Assembly (NCBI RefSeq): GCF_003952525.1
Contig: NZ_CP034451.1
Span: 5,122,501-5,186,500 of the forward strand
Source of the DNA: Mesorhizobium sp. M3A.F.Ca.ET.080.04.2.1
Lineage (GTDB): Bacteria > Pseudomonadota > Alphaproteobacteria > Rhizobiales > Rhizobiaceae
Reading direction: 5' to 3'
Length of the DNA: 64,000 bases
A program made the position numbers and the translations under genes. The notes below the pieces were generated by a model that was not told where the DNA came from, did no database searches, and worked only from the letters and a program-made list of their open reading frames with translations. The first letter of the stretch is position 1; each line of letters opens with the position of its first letter. Of the stretch, positions 21,859 through 31,835 are shown in pieces.

Positions 21859-22220
21859 GCGCGGCCTCGCGGCGAGGCGGCAGGCAGGCGGAAAAGAGGC
21901 CGAATCATAAGCATTTCAGGAGCCGAAGTTACTCCAAACCGATTTTAGCCGGGTAATAAATTATGCACGAATTGGCCTGTGGCTGACAGGCGACGGCGCG
22001 TGTCGGAAATGGATGAAAGCACATTGGTTGCATGGGCAAGCCGGACGGCAGGTCCGATGGAGACCGGTCGGCGCAAGGAGTGTTGATTCCATTCGTGTGC
22101 ATTGATGAGGGTGTTTATATAACCGTCGGAAATCATTACAGAATTGTAATGCAATCGTTCAGTTTCGGTTCATCCGGGCGCCGCTACTCCTTGCCTATCG
22201 ACAACCAAGGAGTACCGATC
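21859..22220. other. Intergenic region upstream of the RcnB-like gene
   Basis: No convincing gene in this 362-bp gap. The right half is AT-rich and probably holds the promoter of the RcnB-like gene; see the dyad at 22134-22151. The short minus-strand frame at 21945-22154 has no ribosome site and no recognisable product. Confidence 0.6.
22134..22151. promoter_or_regulatory. Dyad CATTACA-N4-TGTAATG
   Basis: Perfect 7-bp inverted repeat, CATTACA (22134-22140) and TGTAATG (22145-22151), 70 bp upstream of the RcnB-like start. It is typical in size of a repressor or activator site. I do not recognise the regulator. Confidence 0.45.
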
Positions 22221-22583
22221 ATGAAGCGCCTCATCCTTTCCGCCGTCATGGCCTCCATGCTGGCCGCCTCGGCCTTTTCCGGCCAGGCCGCGCCGCTCAA
22301 TCAGCCGAGCGCGATGCAGTCGAACGTCATCCAGGTCGACTGGCACAAGCCGGTCGTGGTGAAGAAGAAGGTGGTGGTGAAGAGGACGGTCGTGGTGAAG
22401 CGCAGCCACTGGCGCAACGGCCAGAGATATGCCGCATGGAAGCGTCACCAGGCGGTGCGCGACTGGAACCGCTACGGGCTGCGCCGCCCGGGTCCCGGCC
22501 AGGAATGGATCCGCGTCGGCAACGACTACCTGCTGGTCGGCATCGTGTCCGGTGTCATCTTCGGCGCCATCGCCGCGCACTGA
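22221..22583 (+). CDS. RcnB-family periplasmic protein
   Basis: A 120-residue exported protein. MKRLILSAVMASMLAASAFS and GQAAPLNQ form a clear signal peptide with an Ala-x-Ala-type end. The middle carries a Val/Lys-rich run (VVVKKKVVVKRTVVVKRSH), and the C-terminal WNRYGLRRPGPGQEWIRVGN and DYLLVGIVSGVI match the RcnB domain, which in E. coli is a periplasmic partner of the Ni/Co exporter RcnA. No rcnA is present nearby, and many rhizobial RcnB-like proteins have no proven metal role. AAGGAG lies eight bases before the ATG. Confidence 0.85.
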   Translation: MKRLILSAVMASMLAASAFSGQAAPLNQPSAMQSNVIQVDWHKPVVVKKKVVVKRTVVVKRSHWRNGQRYAAWKRHQAVRDWNRYGLRRPGPGQEWIRVGNDYLLVGIVSGVIFGAIAAH

Positions 22584-22601
22584 TCGGGCAATGTCCGCAC
22601 C

Positions 22602-22634
22602 AAAAAGGGCGGTCCCGCGGCCGCCCTTCTTTTT
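22602..22634 (+). terminator. Intrinsic terminator after the RcnB-like gene
   Basis: GGGCGG (22607-22612) pairs with CCGCCC (22621-22626), extended by A's and T's, and is followed by TTCTTTTT. It lies 24 bp after the stop codon and before dnaG. Confidence 0.85.
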
Positions 22635-22720
22635 GTCTGTGAAAAGCGGGTACGATGATTTTTTGCGAGTCGTCGCGCCCGGGCGGCTTGATTATATGGA
22701 GGGCAAACGAGCCTTTTCCG

Positions 22721-24664
22721 ATGCGCTTTCCACCCGCCTTCCTCGACGAGATACGCGACCGCGTGCCGATATCATCGGTGATCAGCCAGCGCGTCGCCTG
22801 GGACAGGAAGAAGACGAACGCGTCGCGCGGCGACTACTGGGCCTGCTGCCCATTTCACGGCGAGAAGAGTCCGTCTTTCCACTGCGAGGACAAGAAGGGG
22901 CGTTATCACTGCTTCGGCTGCTCGGTGTCGGGCGATCATTTCAGGTTCCTGACCGAGCTCGACGGCCTTAGCTTTCCCGAAGCGGTCGAGAAGATCGCCG
23001 ACATGGCCGGCGTGCCGATGCCGGTGCGCGACGCAGAGGAGGAACGGCGCGAGAAGGAACGCGCCAGCCTGACCGACGTCATGGAAATGGCGACCGTCTT
23101 CTTCCAGGAGCGGCTGCAGAGCGCCGACGGGGCGAAGGCGCGGGCCTATCTGCGGGATCGTGGACTGACGCCGGCAACGCAGCAGTCCTTCCGCCTCGGC
23201 TATGCGCCGGACAGCCGTAACGCGCTGAAGGAACATCTGGCCGCCAAGGGCGTGCCGAAAGCCGACATAGAGGCCTGCGGGCTGGTGCGGCACGGCGATG
23301 ATGTGCCGGTTTCCTATGACTGGTTCCGCGACCGCATCATGTTCCCGATCCCGGATTCGCGCGGCAGGATCATCGCTTTCGGCGGGCGCGCTCTGGCGCC
23401 TGATGCTTTGGCCAAATACATGAACTCGCCCGATACCGAGCTCTTCCACAAGGGCAACGTGCTCTACAATTTTGCCCGCGCCCGCAGGGCGCTGGCCAAG
23501 GGCGGCACGGTGATCGCGGTCGAAGGCTATATGGACGTGATCGTCCTGGCGCAGGCCGGCTTCGAGAATGTCGTTGCCCCGCTCGGCACCGCGCTCACCG
23601 AAAACCAGTTGGAGCTTTTGTGGCGCATGGCCGGCGAGCCGGTGCTCTGCTTCGACGGCGACCAGGCCGGGCTGAAGGCGGCGTGGCGCGCCGCCGACCT
23701 TGCGCTGCCGGGGGTCCAGCCTGGACGATCGGCGCGCTTCGCGCTGCTGCCCGAAGGCAAGGATCCGGACGACCTGGTCAAGGCAGATGGACCGGACGCT
23801 TTCCGCGCGGTGCTGGCCGAGGCCCGGCCGCTCGCCGACCTGCTGTGGATGCGTGAGACGGCGGGCGGCGTCTTCGACACGCCGGAACGGCGCGCGGAGC
23901 TCGAAAAGACGCTGCGCGGGCTCGCCGGCCGCATCCGCGACGAAAGTACGCGCTACCACTACAGCCAAGAAATGCGCGAGCGGGTGCTGAGCTTCTTCGG
24001 CACGCAGCGTGGTGCGCGCCAACAGCGGCCGGACGGCCGGCCCGGTGAGCGCGGCAAGGGCCAGGCTGCCGGTGGTGCCTTCGGGCGAGGTCCGGCGGCC
24101 GGCGGGCGCACGGCGATCACCGAAAGCCTCGGACGCTCGGCGCTGATCAAGCGGGCCGGCGAGGGCATGTCGGTGCGCGAGGCGACGATCATCGTGGCGC
24201 TGATCAATCATCCTGCGCTGATCGACGAGAATTTCGCCCATGTCGAATTCCTCGACCTCGCCAATTCGGACCTGCGGCGGCTGCACGCTGCCATCCTCGA
24301 CGCCATGGCGCATGACGCGGCCGACGATCGCGACGCCGTCATTGCCACCATCGAGCGCGCCGGCTGTGGTGCTATCTGGGAACGCGCGGTGGCGCTGATC
24401 AAGCGTGCGCGGCAGTGGCCGGCGCTCGAAACCGCGGCGCTCGACGACGCCCGCGACGCCTTCAACCAGGCGCTGCACTTGCAGCGCAGCGCGCGCACCT
24501 TACATAGAGAGCTGAAACAGGCGCAGGCGGCGCTCGATGCAGACCCTTCGGATGAAAACTTCCGGCATCTCGTCGAGATTCAAGCGCAATTCAATGATGT
24601 ACAGGCAACGGAAGCGCTGATCGAAGGGTTCGGCGTTTCGTCGGGCAGAGCCGGGCGCGTTTAG
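22721..24664 (+). CDS. dnaG: DNA primase
   Basis: Synthesises RNA primers at the replication fork with the DnaB helicase. 647 residues. The N-terminal CHC2 zinc domain has CCPFHGEKSPSFHCEDKKGR (in part) ending in YHCFGC, so all zinc ligands are present. The catalytic core follows; the TOPRIM domain has VEGYMDVIVL (about residue 267) and CFDGDQAG with the acidic metal ligands. The C-terminal 150 residues are the helicase-binding region, preceded by a Gly/Arg-rich linker (about 430-470). The ATG at 22721 (MRFPPAFLDEIRDRVPIS) is the family start. rpoD follows on the same strand, as in the macromolecular synthesis arrangement. Confidence 0.97.
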   Translation: MRFPPAFLDEIRDRVPISSVISQRVAWDRKKTNASRGDYWACCPFHGEKSPSFHCEDKKGRYHCFGCSVSGDHFRFLTELDGLSFPEAVEKIADMAGVPMPVRDAEEERREKERASLTDVMEMATVFFQERLQSADGAKARAYLRDRGLTPATQQSFRLGYAPDSRNALKEHLAAKGVPKADIEACGLVRHGDDVPVSYDWFRDRIMFPIPDSRGRIIAFGGRALAPDALAKYMNSPDTELFHKGNVLYNFARARRALAKGGTVIAVEGYMDVIVLAQAGFENVVAPLGTALTENQLELLWRMAGEPVLCFDGDQAGLKAAWRAADLALPGVQPGRSARFALLPEGKDPDDLVKADGPDAFRAVLAEARPLADLLWMRETAGGVFDTPERRAELEKTLRGLAGRIRDESTRYHYSQEMRERVLSFFGTQRGARQQRPDGRPGERGKGQAAGGAFGRGPAAGGRTAITESLGRSALIKRAGEGMSVREATIIVALINHPALIDENFAHVEFLDLANSDLRRLHAAILDAMAHDAADDRDAVIATIERAGCGAIWERAVALIKRARQWPALETAALDDARDAFNQALHLQRSARTLHRELKQAQAALDADPSDENFRHLVEIQAQFNDVQATEALIEGFGVSSGRAGRV

Positions 24665-25030
24665 GTCCTGGGCTGCCGCGAAATCGAAGTGGAAATGCAC
24701 AGCGCGTCGAATCGACGCCCCTAAGTCGGGTAATTGATTCGCTTTTTTCAGGCGAATCATGCGAGAGGCGCTTGACCTTCAGGCAGATTGGCGGAATCAG
24801 GACGATTCGAAACGTTAACCGTGCCCCCGCGTCGGTGGGAAATTTTGAGCGATGTGAGGAACTGGTGACTGGACAGGCAAAAGGCCTGCCACAGATACCA
24901 GGGTTAATCTGGACTTAACGAGAGATGCGGTTACTGGCCCGGTAAGAAGCGTTCTGGCGCGAGCGCATCCGGTATGACCGGTCCGGCAGCTTACGCGGCT
25001 TCGATATCAGCCGCTTGGAGACGACAAAGA
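24665..25030 (+). promoter_or_regulatory. dnaG-rpoD intergenic region with candidate rpoD promoter
   Basis: No gene is visible in this 366-bp gap. CTTGAC at 24771-24776 matches the rhizobial sigma-70 -35 consensus; the -10 region 17 bases later (GAATCA) is weak. A hairpin, GATTCGC (24736-24742) with GCGAATC, lies just before it. The length suggests a regulated leader for rpoD. Confidence 0.35.
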
Positions 25031-27058
<2,028 letters not shown>

Positions 27059-27083
27059 TAGCGACAATCAGACCAGGAATTCG

Positions 27084-27112
27084 AAAGGGCGTCCTCGTGG
27101 CGCCCTTTCCTT
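27084..27112 (+). terminator. Terminator-like hairpin after rpoD
   Basis: AAAGGGCG (27084-27091) pairs with CGCCCTTT (27101-27108) with a nine-base loop, followed by CCTTTG, 26 bp after the rpoD stop codon. Confidence 0.6.
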
Positions 27113-27256
27113 TGCCTGCGCCGCTCTTGCCGGGAGTGCCCGCCGGGAGGATAATTTCGGTGTCGGATGCATTTGTGGGCGACAAGCCGGATGCCCGCCC
27201 CGGCGCCGGTCGCAACGGCCAGGCGCCAGCTCCGTGGCGCCGGAGGGAGGTGTGCC

Positions 27257-27550
27257 GTGACAACCTACATCGTGCTTATCAACTGGACCGAGATGGGAGC
27301 CAAGAATGTGCGGGAGTCGCCGAAGCGGCTCGATGCTGCCAAGAAGCTGCTGGGGGACATGGGCGGATCGTTCAAGGCGTTCTATCTGACCATGGGCGAA
27401 TGCGACATGGTCGCCGTGGTCGAAGCGCCTGACGATGCCGTGCTTGCCCGTTTCGCGCTGATGCTGTCATCGGGCGGCAATGTCAGGACGCGGACGATGA
27501 AGGCCTTTCCGGAATTCGCCTATCGCGAGATCATCAGTTCGCTCGGGTGA
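27257..27550 (+). CDS. GYD-domain protein
   Basis: A 97-residue cytoplasmic protein of the GYD family (ferredoxin-like fold). It has the family pattern [20 protein letters not shown] in its start, [21 protein letters not shown] in part, and [27 protein letters not shown]. The start is GTG at 27257 with GGAGGGAGG just upstream, which the ATG alternatives lack. GYD proteins have no defined reaction; they resemble small stress-related or dimeric alpha/beta barrel proteins. Confidence 0.85.
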   Translation: MTTYIVLINWTEMGAKNVRESPKRLDAAKKLLGDMGGSFKAFYLTMGECDMVAVVEAPDDAVLARFALMLSSGGNVRTRTMKAFPEFAYREIISSLG

Positions 27551-27616
27551 AGTCTGGCTCGGGCATGCACCGGCGCGGTGCTTGCGGGGCCGCGCCGCAT
27601 CCCCGATAGTCGCGCC

Positions 27617-27997
27617 ATGCCCACGCCTCTGCTGACCGTCTGGTACAATACACGCTGCCCGGTCTGCGACGCGGGCATCGTCCGGCAGAAGCGCCGGCTG
27701 ATCGAGGCGGTCAAGGCCGGCCGCATCGAATTCCGCGACATAAATCTCGAGCCGGCCGCGCTCTCGGCATTCGGAGCCTCGCTGGAGGACATCCGCCGCC
27801 GGCTGCATGCGACCGATGCCGAAGGCAGGCTGCTTGCGGGCGCCGATGTCGCGATCGCAGTGTGGCGGTTGACGCCAGTCGAAAGCTGGCTGGCGGTGCT
27901 GTTCGGCAATCCTGCCGTGCTGCCCCTGACGCGCTTCGTCTACGACCGTTTCGCCGACCTTCTCTATGCCTGGAATCGGCGCAAGGGCCGCTGGTAG
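27617..27997 (+). CDS. DCC-family (DUF393) thiol-oxidoreductase-like protein
   Basis: A 126-residue protein of the DUF393 / DCC thiol-disulfide oxidoreductase family. The CxxC-type motif YNTRCPVCDAGI at about residue 10 replaces the usual YDGxCxxC, and the ALSAFGASLEDIRRRLHATDAEG stretch (in part) matches the conserved ...RLH.....G segment. WRLTPVESWLAVLFGNPAVL leads into a C-terminal hydrophobic region. The ATG at 27617 is used because it starts the conserved domain. A redox role is expected from the paired cysteines but unproven. Confidence 0.85.
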   Translation: MPTPLLTVWYNTRCPVCDAGIVRQKRRLIEAVKAGRIEFRDINLEPAALSAFGASLEDIRRRLHATDAEGRLLAGADVAIAVWRLTPVESWLAVLFGNPAVLPLTRFVYDRFADLLYAWNRRKGRW

Positions 27998-28041
27998 AGC
28001 GCCTGCGCTTAACCGTGCTGTCAACTGCCGCTGGGTGCATC

Positions 28042-28113
28042 TACGATACATCGTATGATATATCTTGAATCGGCAGGCGTGGCGCGTTATTTAAGATATA
28101 TCGTAAGATAGAA
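28042..28113. promoter_or_regulatory. Inverted-repeat operator upstream of the PadR gene
   Basis: AT-rich segment with two opposed arms. GATATATCTTGAA (28057-28069) is the inverse of TTTAAGATATATC (28090-28102) at 12 of 13 bases, and each arm is flanked on its outer side by a TCGTA-type element (TACGATACATCGTA at 28042-28055 and TATCGTAAGATAG at 28099-28111). It ends about 15 bp before the PadR start, the place expected for an autoregulatory site. Confidence 0.7.
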
Positions 28114-28128
28114 CTTGAGGAGCAATCC

Positions 28129-28806
28129 ATGCACAAAGACGATCATTTTCGGCACAATCATTTCGGCGAGCGCATGTTCATGCACATGGCCGGCAAATTC
28201 GGCGGCCGCGGCGGCGGCTTCGGGCCGTTCGGGCAAGGCATGCGCGGTGGCGGCCGCGGTGGCCCCGGCGAGATGTTCCGCGCCGGGCGCATGCTTGCTG
28301 ATGGCGACCTGAAGCTGATCACGCTGTCGCTTCTGGCCGAGGCGCCGCGCCACGGCTACGACATCATCAAGGCCCTGGAGGAGCGCACCAGCGGCATCTA
28401 CAGCCCGAGCCCGGGCGTGGTCTATCCGACGCTGACTTTCCTCGAAGAAGCGGGCTATGCCGTCTCCTCGAGCGAAGGCAACAAGAAGGTGTTCTCGATC
28501 ACCGAAGCGGGCAGGGCGCATCTCGAGGAAAACCGCGAGATGATCGACCACGTGCTCGACCATCTCGAGCGTTTTGGCCGCAAGATGGCCAAGGCGCGCG
28601 ACTGGTTCGGCTGGGGCGACGAGGATGGCGGCTGGCGCGGTCGCCGTGAAAAGCGGGATGAGAAGCGCGACCGGTTCCGCGCGCTGCGTCACCGGCTGCG
28701 CGCCGCGCTCGGCGATATCGTCGACGCGCCGGAAGACAAGCAGGCCGAGGCGATCAGCATACTGGAAGACGCCGCGGCGGCACTCGAGGCGCTGTCGCGC
28801 CGCTGA
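28129..28806 (+). CDS. PadR-family regulator with His/Gly-rich head
   Basis: A 225-residue transcriptional regulator. The winged-helix domain starts at about residue 57 with DLKLITLSLLAEAPRHGYDI and GIYSPSPGVVYPTLTFLEEAGYV-like sequence (the PadR signature), and a long C-terminal helical region follows for dimerisation. The N-terminal 55 residues are unusual: MHKDDHFRHNHFGERMFMHM supplies five histidines and several Met, and is followed by a Gly/Arg/Phe-rich run. This resembles YqjI of E. coli, a PadR regulator with a metal-binding N-terminal extension. Response to Fe/Ni is inference. It likely binds the inverted repeat just upstream and controls itself. GAGG precedes the ATG. Confidence 0.85.
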   Translation: MHKDDHFRHNHFGERMFMHMAGKFGGRGGGFGPFGQGMRGGGRGGPGEMFRAGRMLADGDLKLITLSLLAEAPRHGYDIIKALEERTSGIYSPSPGVVYPTLTFLEEAGYAVSSSEGNKKVFSITEAGRAHLEENREMIDHVLDHLERFGRKMAKARDWFGWGDEDGGWRGRREKRDEKRDRFRALRHRLRAALGDIVDAPEDKQAEAISILEDAAAALEALSRR

Positions 28807-28961
28807 GCCGGCGAGCCTGAGGCGGCCGTTGGCCGGCGAAACCCGAGGACAGCAAAGCATGACCGCGAAAACCGCCGCACAGTTTTCGGGATGCTCCTGT
28901 AGTGAAAATCGTCCTGCAACACGCTATGTGATGCAGGACGATTGCCGTTGGAGGATGCGCT

Positions 28962-29255
28962 ATGTCATTTCTGAAACGCCTTTTCGGCGGAGGCGGTGGT
29001 GAGGCGAACGAGCCCGCAAGCGCAAAGCCGGCAAAACAGGTCGAGCACAAGGGATTCCTGATCAGCGCCACGCCCTACAAGGCGGAGGGCCAGTACCAGA
29101 CCTGCGGCGTCGTCTCGAAGGAAATCGACGGCGTGGTGAAGGAGCACAGATTCATCCGGGCCGACCGTTTCGCCGGACTGGACGATGCCGTCGACATCTC
29201 GATCAAGAAGGGCATCCAACTGGTCGACGAACAGGGTGAGCGGATGTTCGGTTAG
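28962..29255 (+). CDS. HlyU-family protein
   Basis: A 97-residue protein of the HlyU family in Pfam (short alpha/beta proteins, not the ArsR-type HlyU). It begins MSFLKRLFGGGGGEANEPAS; the domain runs from EHKGFLISATPYKAEGQYQT to the end, with HRFIRADRFAGLDDAVDISI and a closing KKGIQLVDEQGERMFG. GGAGG lies about eight bases upstream of the ATG. The family name suggests transcription control, but no DNA-binding motif is visible here. Function uncertain. Confidence 0.85.
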   Translation: MSFLKRLFGGGGGEANEPASAKPAKQVEHKGFLISATPYKAEGQYQTCGVVSKEIDGVVKEHRFIRADRFAGLDDAVDISIKKGIQLVDEQGERMFG

Positions 29256-29261
29256 ACATCT

Positions 29262-31835
29262 CTACAGTCGGGGGTCGATCGGTTCGCTCTCCAGGGCCAG
29301 CACACCGAACACGCACTCGTGTGTCCGCCGCAGCGGTTCCTTCGCCACAAACCGCTTCAGCGCCTCGTGACCGAGCGCGAACTCCCTGAGTGCCAGACTG
29401 CGCTTGCCACCCAGGCCACGCTCCCGCAGGCGAACGAGGTTGTCCGGCGCATCGTATTCGGGGCCGTAGATGATGCGCAGGTATTCCCGGCCACGCACTT
29501 TCAACGCCGGCTGGATGAGTCCTTTCTGGCCGCGGCTGACGAAGTCGCGCGGCTTGACCACCATGCCTTCGCCGCCCGAGCCCGTCAGCGCCTCCCACCA
29601 CGCGATTGCTTCCGCACACGCGTCGGAGTCGGCAAGATCGACCGTGCGCCAGCGTGTGCTAGTCACGCCATCTTCGGCGGCCAGGCGGGCCGCAAGCGTC
29701 ATGTGCCATACGTGATCCTTGTCGAAGCCGACATGTCCTTCGCTGGCGAGCAGGTGAAATGGCGCGACTTTGAGGTCGTCGATGCTTGAGACCGGCCATA
29801 CGTAGGGCGCCCAGGCGGCGGCGTATTTGGTCGCGCGCGCAGCCCGGTCATCGAACCGCGCCCGCAGTCCGGCCGCATCGACGCCGCGCGCCATAGCCCG
29901 AGCCAACGCCTCGTGGCTGGCCTGGAAGCCGGCGGCCGAGGACGTCGCCACCGGCGCGTACTGGCTTTCGATCAGGCTGCCCGCCTTGGCTGACCAAGGC
30001 ATTATCTCGGCATCCAGCAGCAGCCAATCGCTGCTCAGTTCGTTCCACAGATACGCTGCATCGACGCTGGTGCGAAGACGGGCAAGCAGGCCTTCCGTCA
30101 CGGCGGCGTCCTTGAAGAAGGAGCGTCCCGTCCGGGTCCAGATCGCGCCGGTCTCGTTGCCCGACACGCCGAAGCGTTCGCGCGCCGTCCGCGCGTCCCG
30201 GCACAGCGCAATGACCGCCCGCGAACCCATATGCTTTTCCTCGCATACGACCTGAGCGACGCCACGTTCGCGAAAGTGAGCGAAGGCTTCCTCGGGGCGC
30301 TCGAGCCAGCCGCTTTGGCTGCTGGTCTCGGACGGCGACATCGTCGGTGGCAGATACACCAGCCATTGTGGCGCCAGTGCGAAGCGGCTCATCACCTCCA
30401 GCGCCGCCGACGCGTTCTCCTCGGCAACGACGATACGGCCCCTCAGTTCGGTCTCGATCCAGCGGCGACCGGAAACGTCCTGGTAGTCGAGGACGCCGTC
30501 GGCGTCGGCCTGGGCCGATTTGCCGAGATCGGCTCCCCCCAATGGACGTATCGGTTCGGACCAGACCTGGAGTGCCGGCACCTCGACAAGCTCGCGCTCC
30601 GGCCAGCGCAAGGCCGTCAGCTTGCCGCCGAACACGCAGCCGGTGTCGATGCACAGGGTGTTGTTGACCCATTCGGCCGACAGCATCGGCGTATGGCCAT
30701 AGACGACGGCCGTCTTGCCGCGATAGGCCGTGGCCCAGTCGGCGCGGACTGGCATGCCGAATTCATCGATCTCGCCCGTGGTCTCGCCATAGAGAGCGAA
30801 TTCGCGCACGGCGCCCGAACCACGTCCGATCATTTCCTCCTTCAGGCCGGCATGGGCAACGGCCAGGCGTCCACCGTCCAGCCAGACATGGCTGCGCAGA
30901 CCGTCGAGGAAGGCCGGCAGGGCCTCTCGCAGGCCGCGATCTTGAGTCTCCAACTGGTCAATGGTTTGCTGCAGGCCGTGAGCAACCGTGACCTTGCGGC
31001 CTTCCAGCCAGCGGCCGAGCTTGCGTTCGTGGTTGCCCTGGACACAGTAGGCAGTGCCGGCCGCCACCATGCCCATGACGATGCGCAGGGCGTCGGGCGA
31101 GTTGGGACCACGATCGACGATGTCACCGACAAAGACGATCTTGCGGCTCTCTGGCGGAGTGACGACGACCGTTCGGTCACCGCGATCCTCGGACCAGGCG
31201 ACGCCGTAGCCGAGTTGGCCGAGCAGGGTCTGAAGTTCATCGGCGCAGCCGTGGATGTCGCCAATGATGTCGAACGGTCCGGGGTCGTCCCGCTTGTCGG
31301 TCCAAAGCGGTTGGCGCGAGACCCTGGCAGCCTCGATGCTGGCCTCGCTGCCAAGCTTCCAGACCTGGCGGAAGCCCTCGCGTTGCAGGCCGCCGAGACC
31401 CTTGCGGATCTCGGTCGTCATGCGTTGGGCTACTCCCGCGCCGAACTGCCGGTCGGGTCGCGACGCAGTGCGCGCGACGCAGACGTCGACACCCGGATCG
31501 ATGACGACGGCGACAGGCAGGGCGTGCCACTTGCGTGCCAATTCAATCCAGGCCCTGCGGTCGGCTGCCCGCACGTTGGTGGCATCGATGACCGCCAGCT
31601 TGCGGTGCTTGAGCCGCTTGCCAACAATCTCGCGCATCAATTCGAAGGCGTCCGCCGAAACGTCCTGATCGGTCTCGTCATCGCAAACGAGTGCGCGGCA
31701 GCGATCCGAGGAGATGACCTCGGTCGGCAGGAAGTGCCTGGCGGCGAAAGTCGATTTGCCCGATCCGGTCGAGCCGATCAGCACGACGAGCGCAAAATCA
31801 GGGATGGCAAGGTCGGTCTTGTCGGGCTCTCTCAT
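29262..31835 (-). CDS. pnkp: RNA-repair polynucleotide kinase-phosphatase-ligase
   Basis: The end-healing and sealing enzyme of the bacterial Pnkp-Hen1 RNA-repair system. 857 residues in three domains. The 5'-kinase has the P-loop IGSTGSGKSTFAARH at about residue 18. The central calcineurin-like 2',3'-phosphatase starts near residue 185, with FDIIGDIHGC, FVGDIVDRGPNS and YCVQGNHERKLG supplying the metal ligands. The C-terminal ligase/adenylyltransferase domain has EEKHMGSRAV, where the Lys is the predicted AMP-accepting residue. Start is the ATG at 31835 (MREPDKTDL), inside the end of hen1 by a 4-bp ATGA overlap, so the two are translationally coupled. All catalytic motifs look intact. It is a family-typical length; identification is firm. 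Confidence 0.96.
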   Translation of the reverse strand: MREPDKTDLAIPDFALVVLIGSTGSGKSTFAARHFLPTEVISSDRCRALVCDDETDQDVSADAFELMREIVGKRLKHRKLAVIDATNVRAADRRAWIELARKWHALPVAVVIDPGVDVCVARTASRPDRQFGAGVAQRMTTEIRKGLGGLQREGFRQVWKLGSEASIEAARVSRQPLWTDKRDDPGPFDIIGDIHGCADELQTLLGQLGYGVAWSEDRGDRTVVVTPPESRKIVFVGDIVDRGPNSPDALRIVMGMVAAGTAYCVQGNHERKLGRWLEGRKVTVAHGLQQTIDQLETQDRGLREALPAFLDGLRSHVWLDGGRLAVAHAGLKEEMIGRGSGAVREFALYGETTGEIDEFGMPVRADWATAYRGKTAVVYGHTPMLSAEWVNNTLCIDTGCVFGGKLTALRWPERELVEVPALQVWSEPIRPLGGADLGKSAQADADGVLDYQDVSGRRWIETELRGRIVVAEENASAALEVMSRFALAPQWLVYLPPTMSPSETSSQSGWLERPEEAFAHFRERGVAQVVCEEKHMGSRAVIALCRDARTARERFGVSGNETGAIWTRTGRSFFKDAAVTEGLLARLRTSVDAAYLWNELSSDWLLLDAEIMPWSAKAGSLIESQYAPVATSSAAGFQASHEALARAMARGVDAAGLRARFDDRAARATKYAAAWAPYVWPVSSIDDLKVAPFHLLASEGHVGFDKDHVWHMTLAARLAAEDGVTSTRWRTVDLADSDACAEAIAWWEALTGSGGEGMVVKPRDFVSRGQKGLIQPALKVRGREYLRIIYGPEYDAPDNLVRLRERGLGGKRSLALREFALGHEALKRFVAKEPLRRTHECVFGVLALESEPIDPRL

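Noticed and set aside
20305..21948. 547-residue open frame opposite the Na/Pi symporter
   Set aside because: Mirror of a real membrane-protein gene; the translation is Asp/His/Gln-rich and family-less.
21945..22154. Small gene upstream of the RcnB-like gene
   Set aside because: No ribosome site and no similarity; the region looks like promoter DNA.
22772..24478. 568-residue minus-strand frame inside dnaG
   Set aside because: Shadow of dnaG, which has all motifs.
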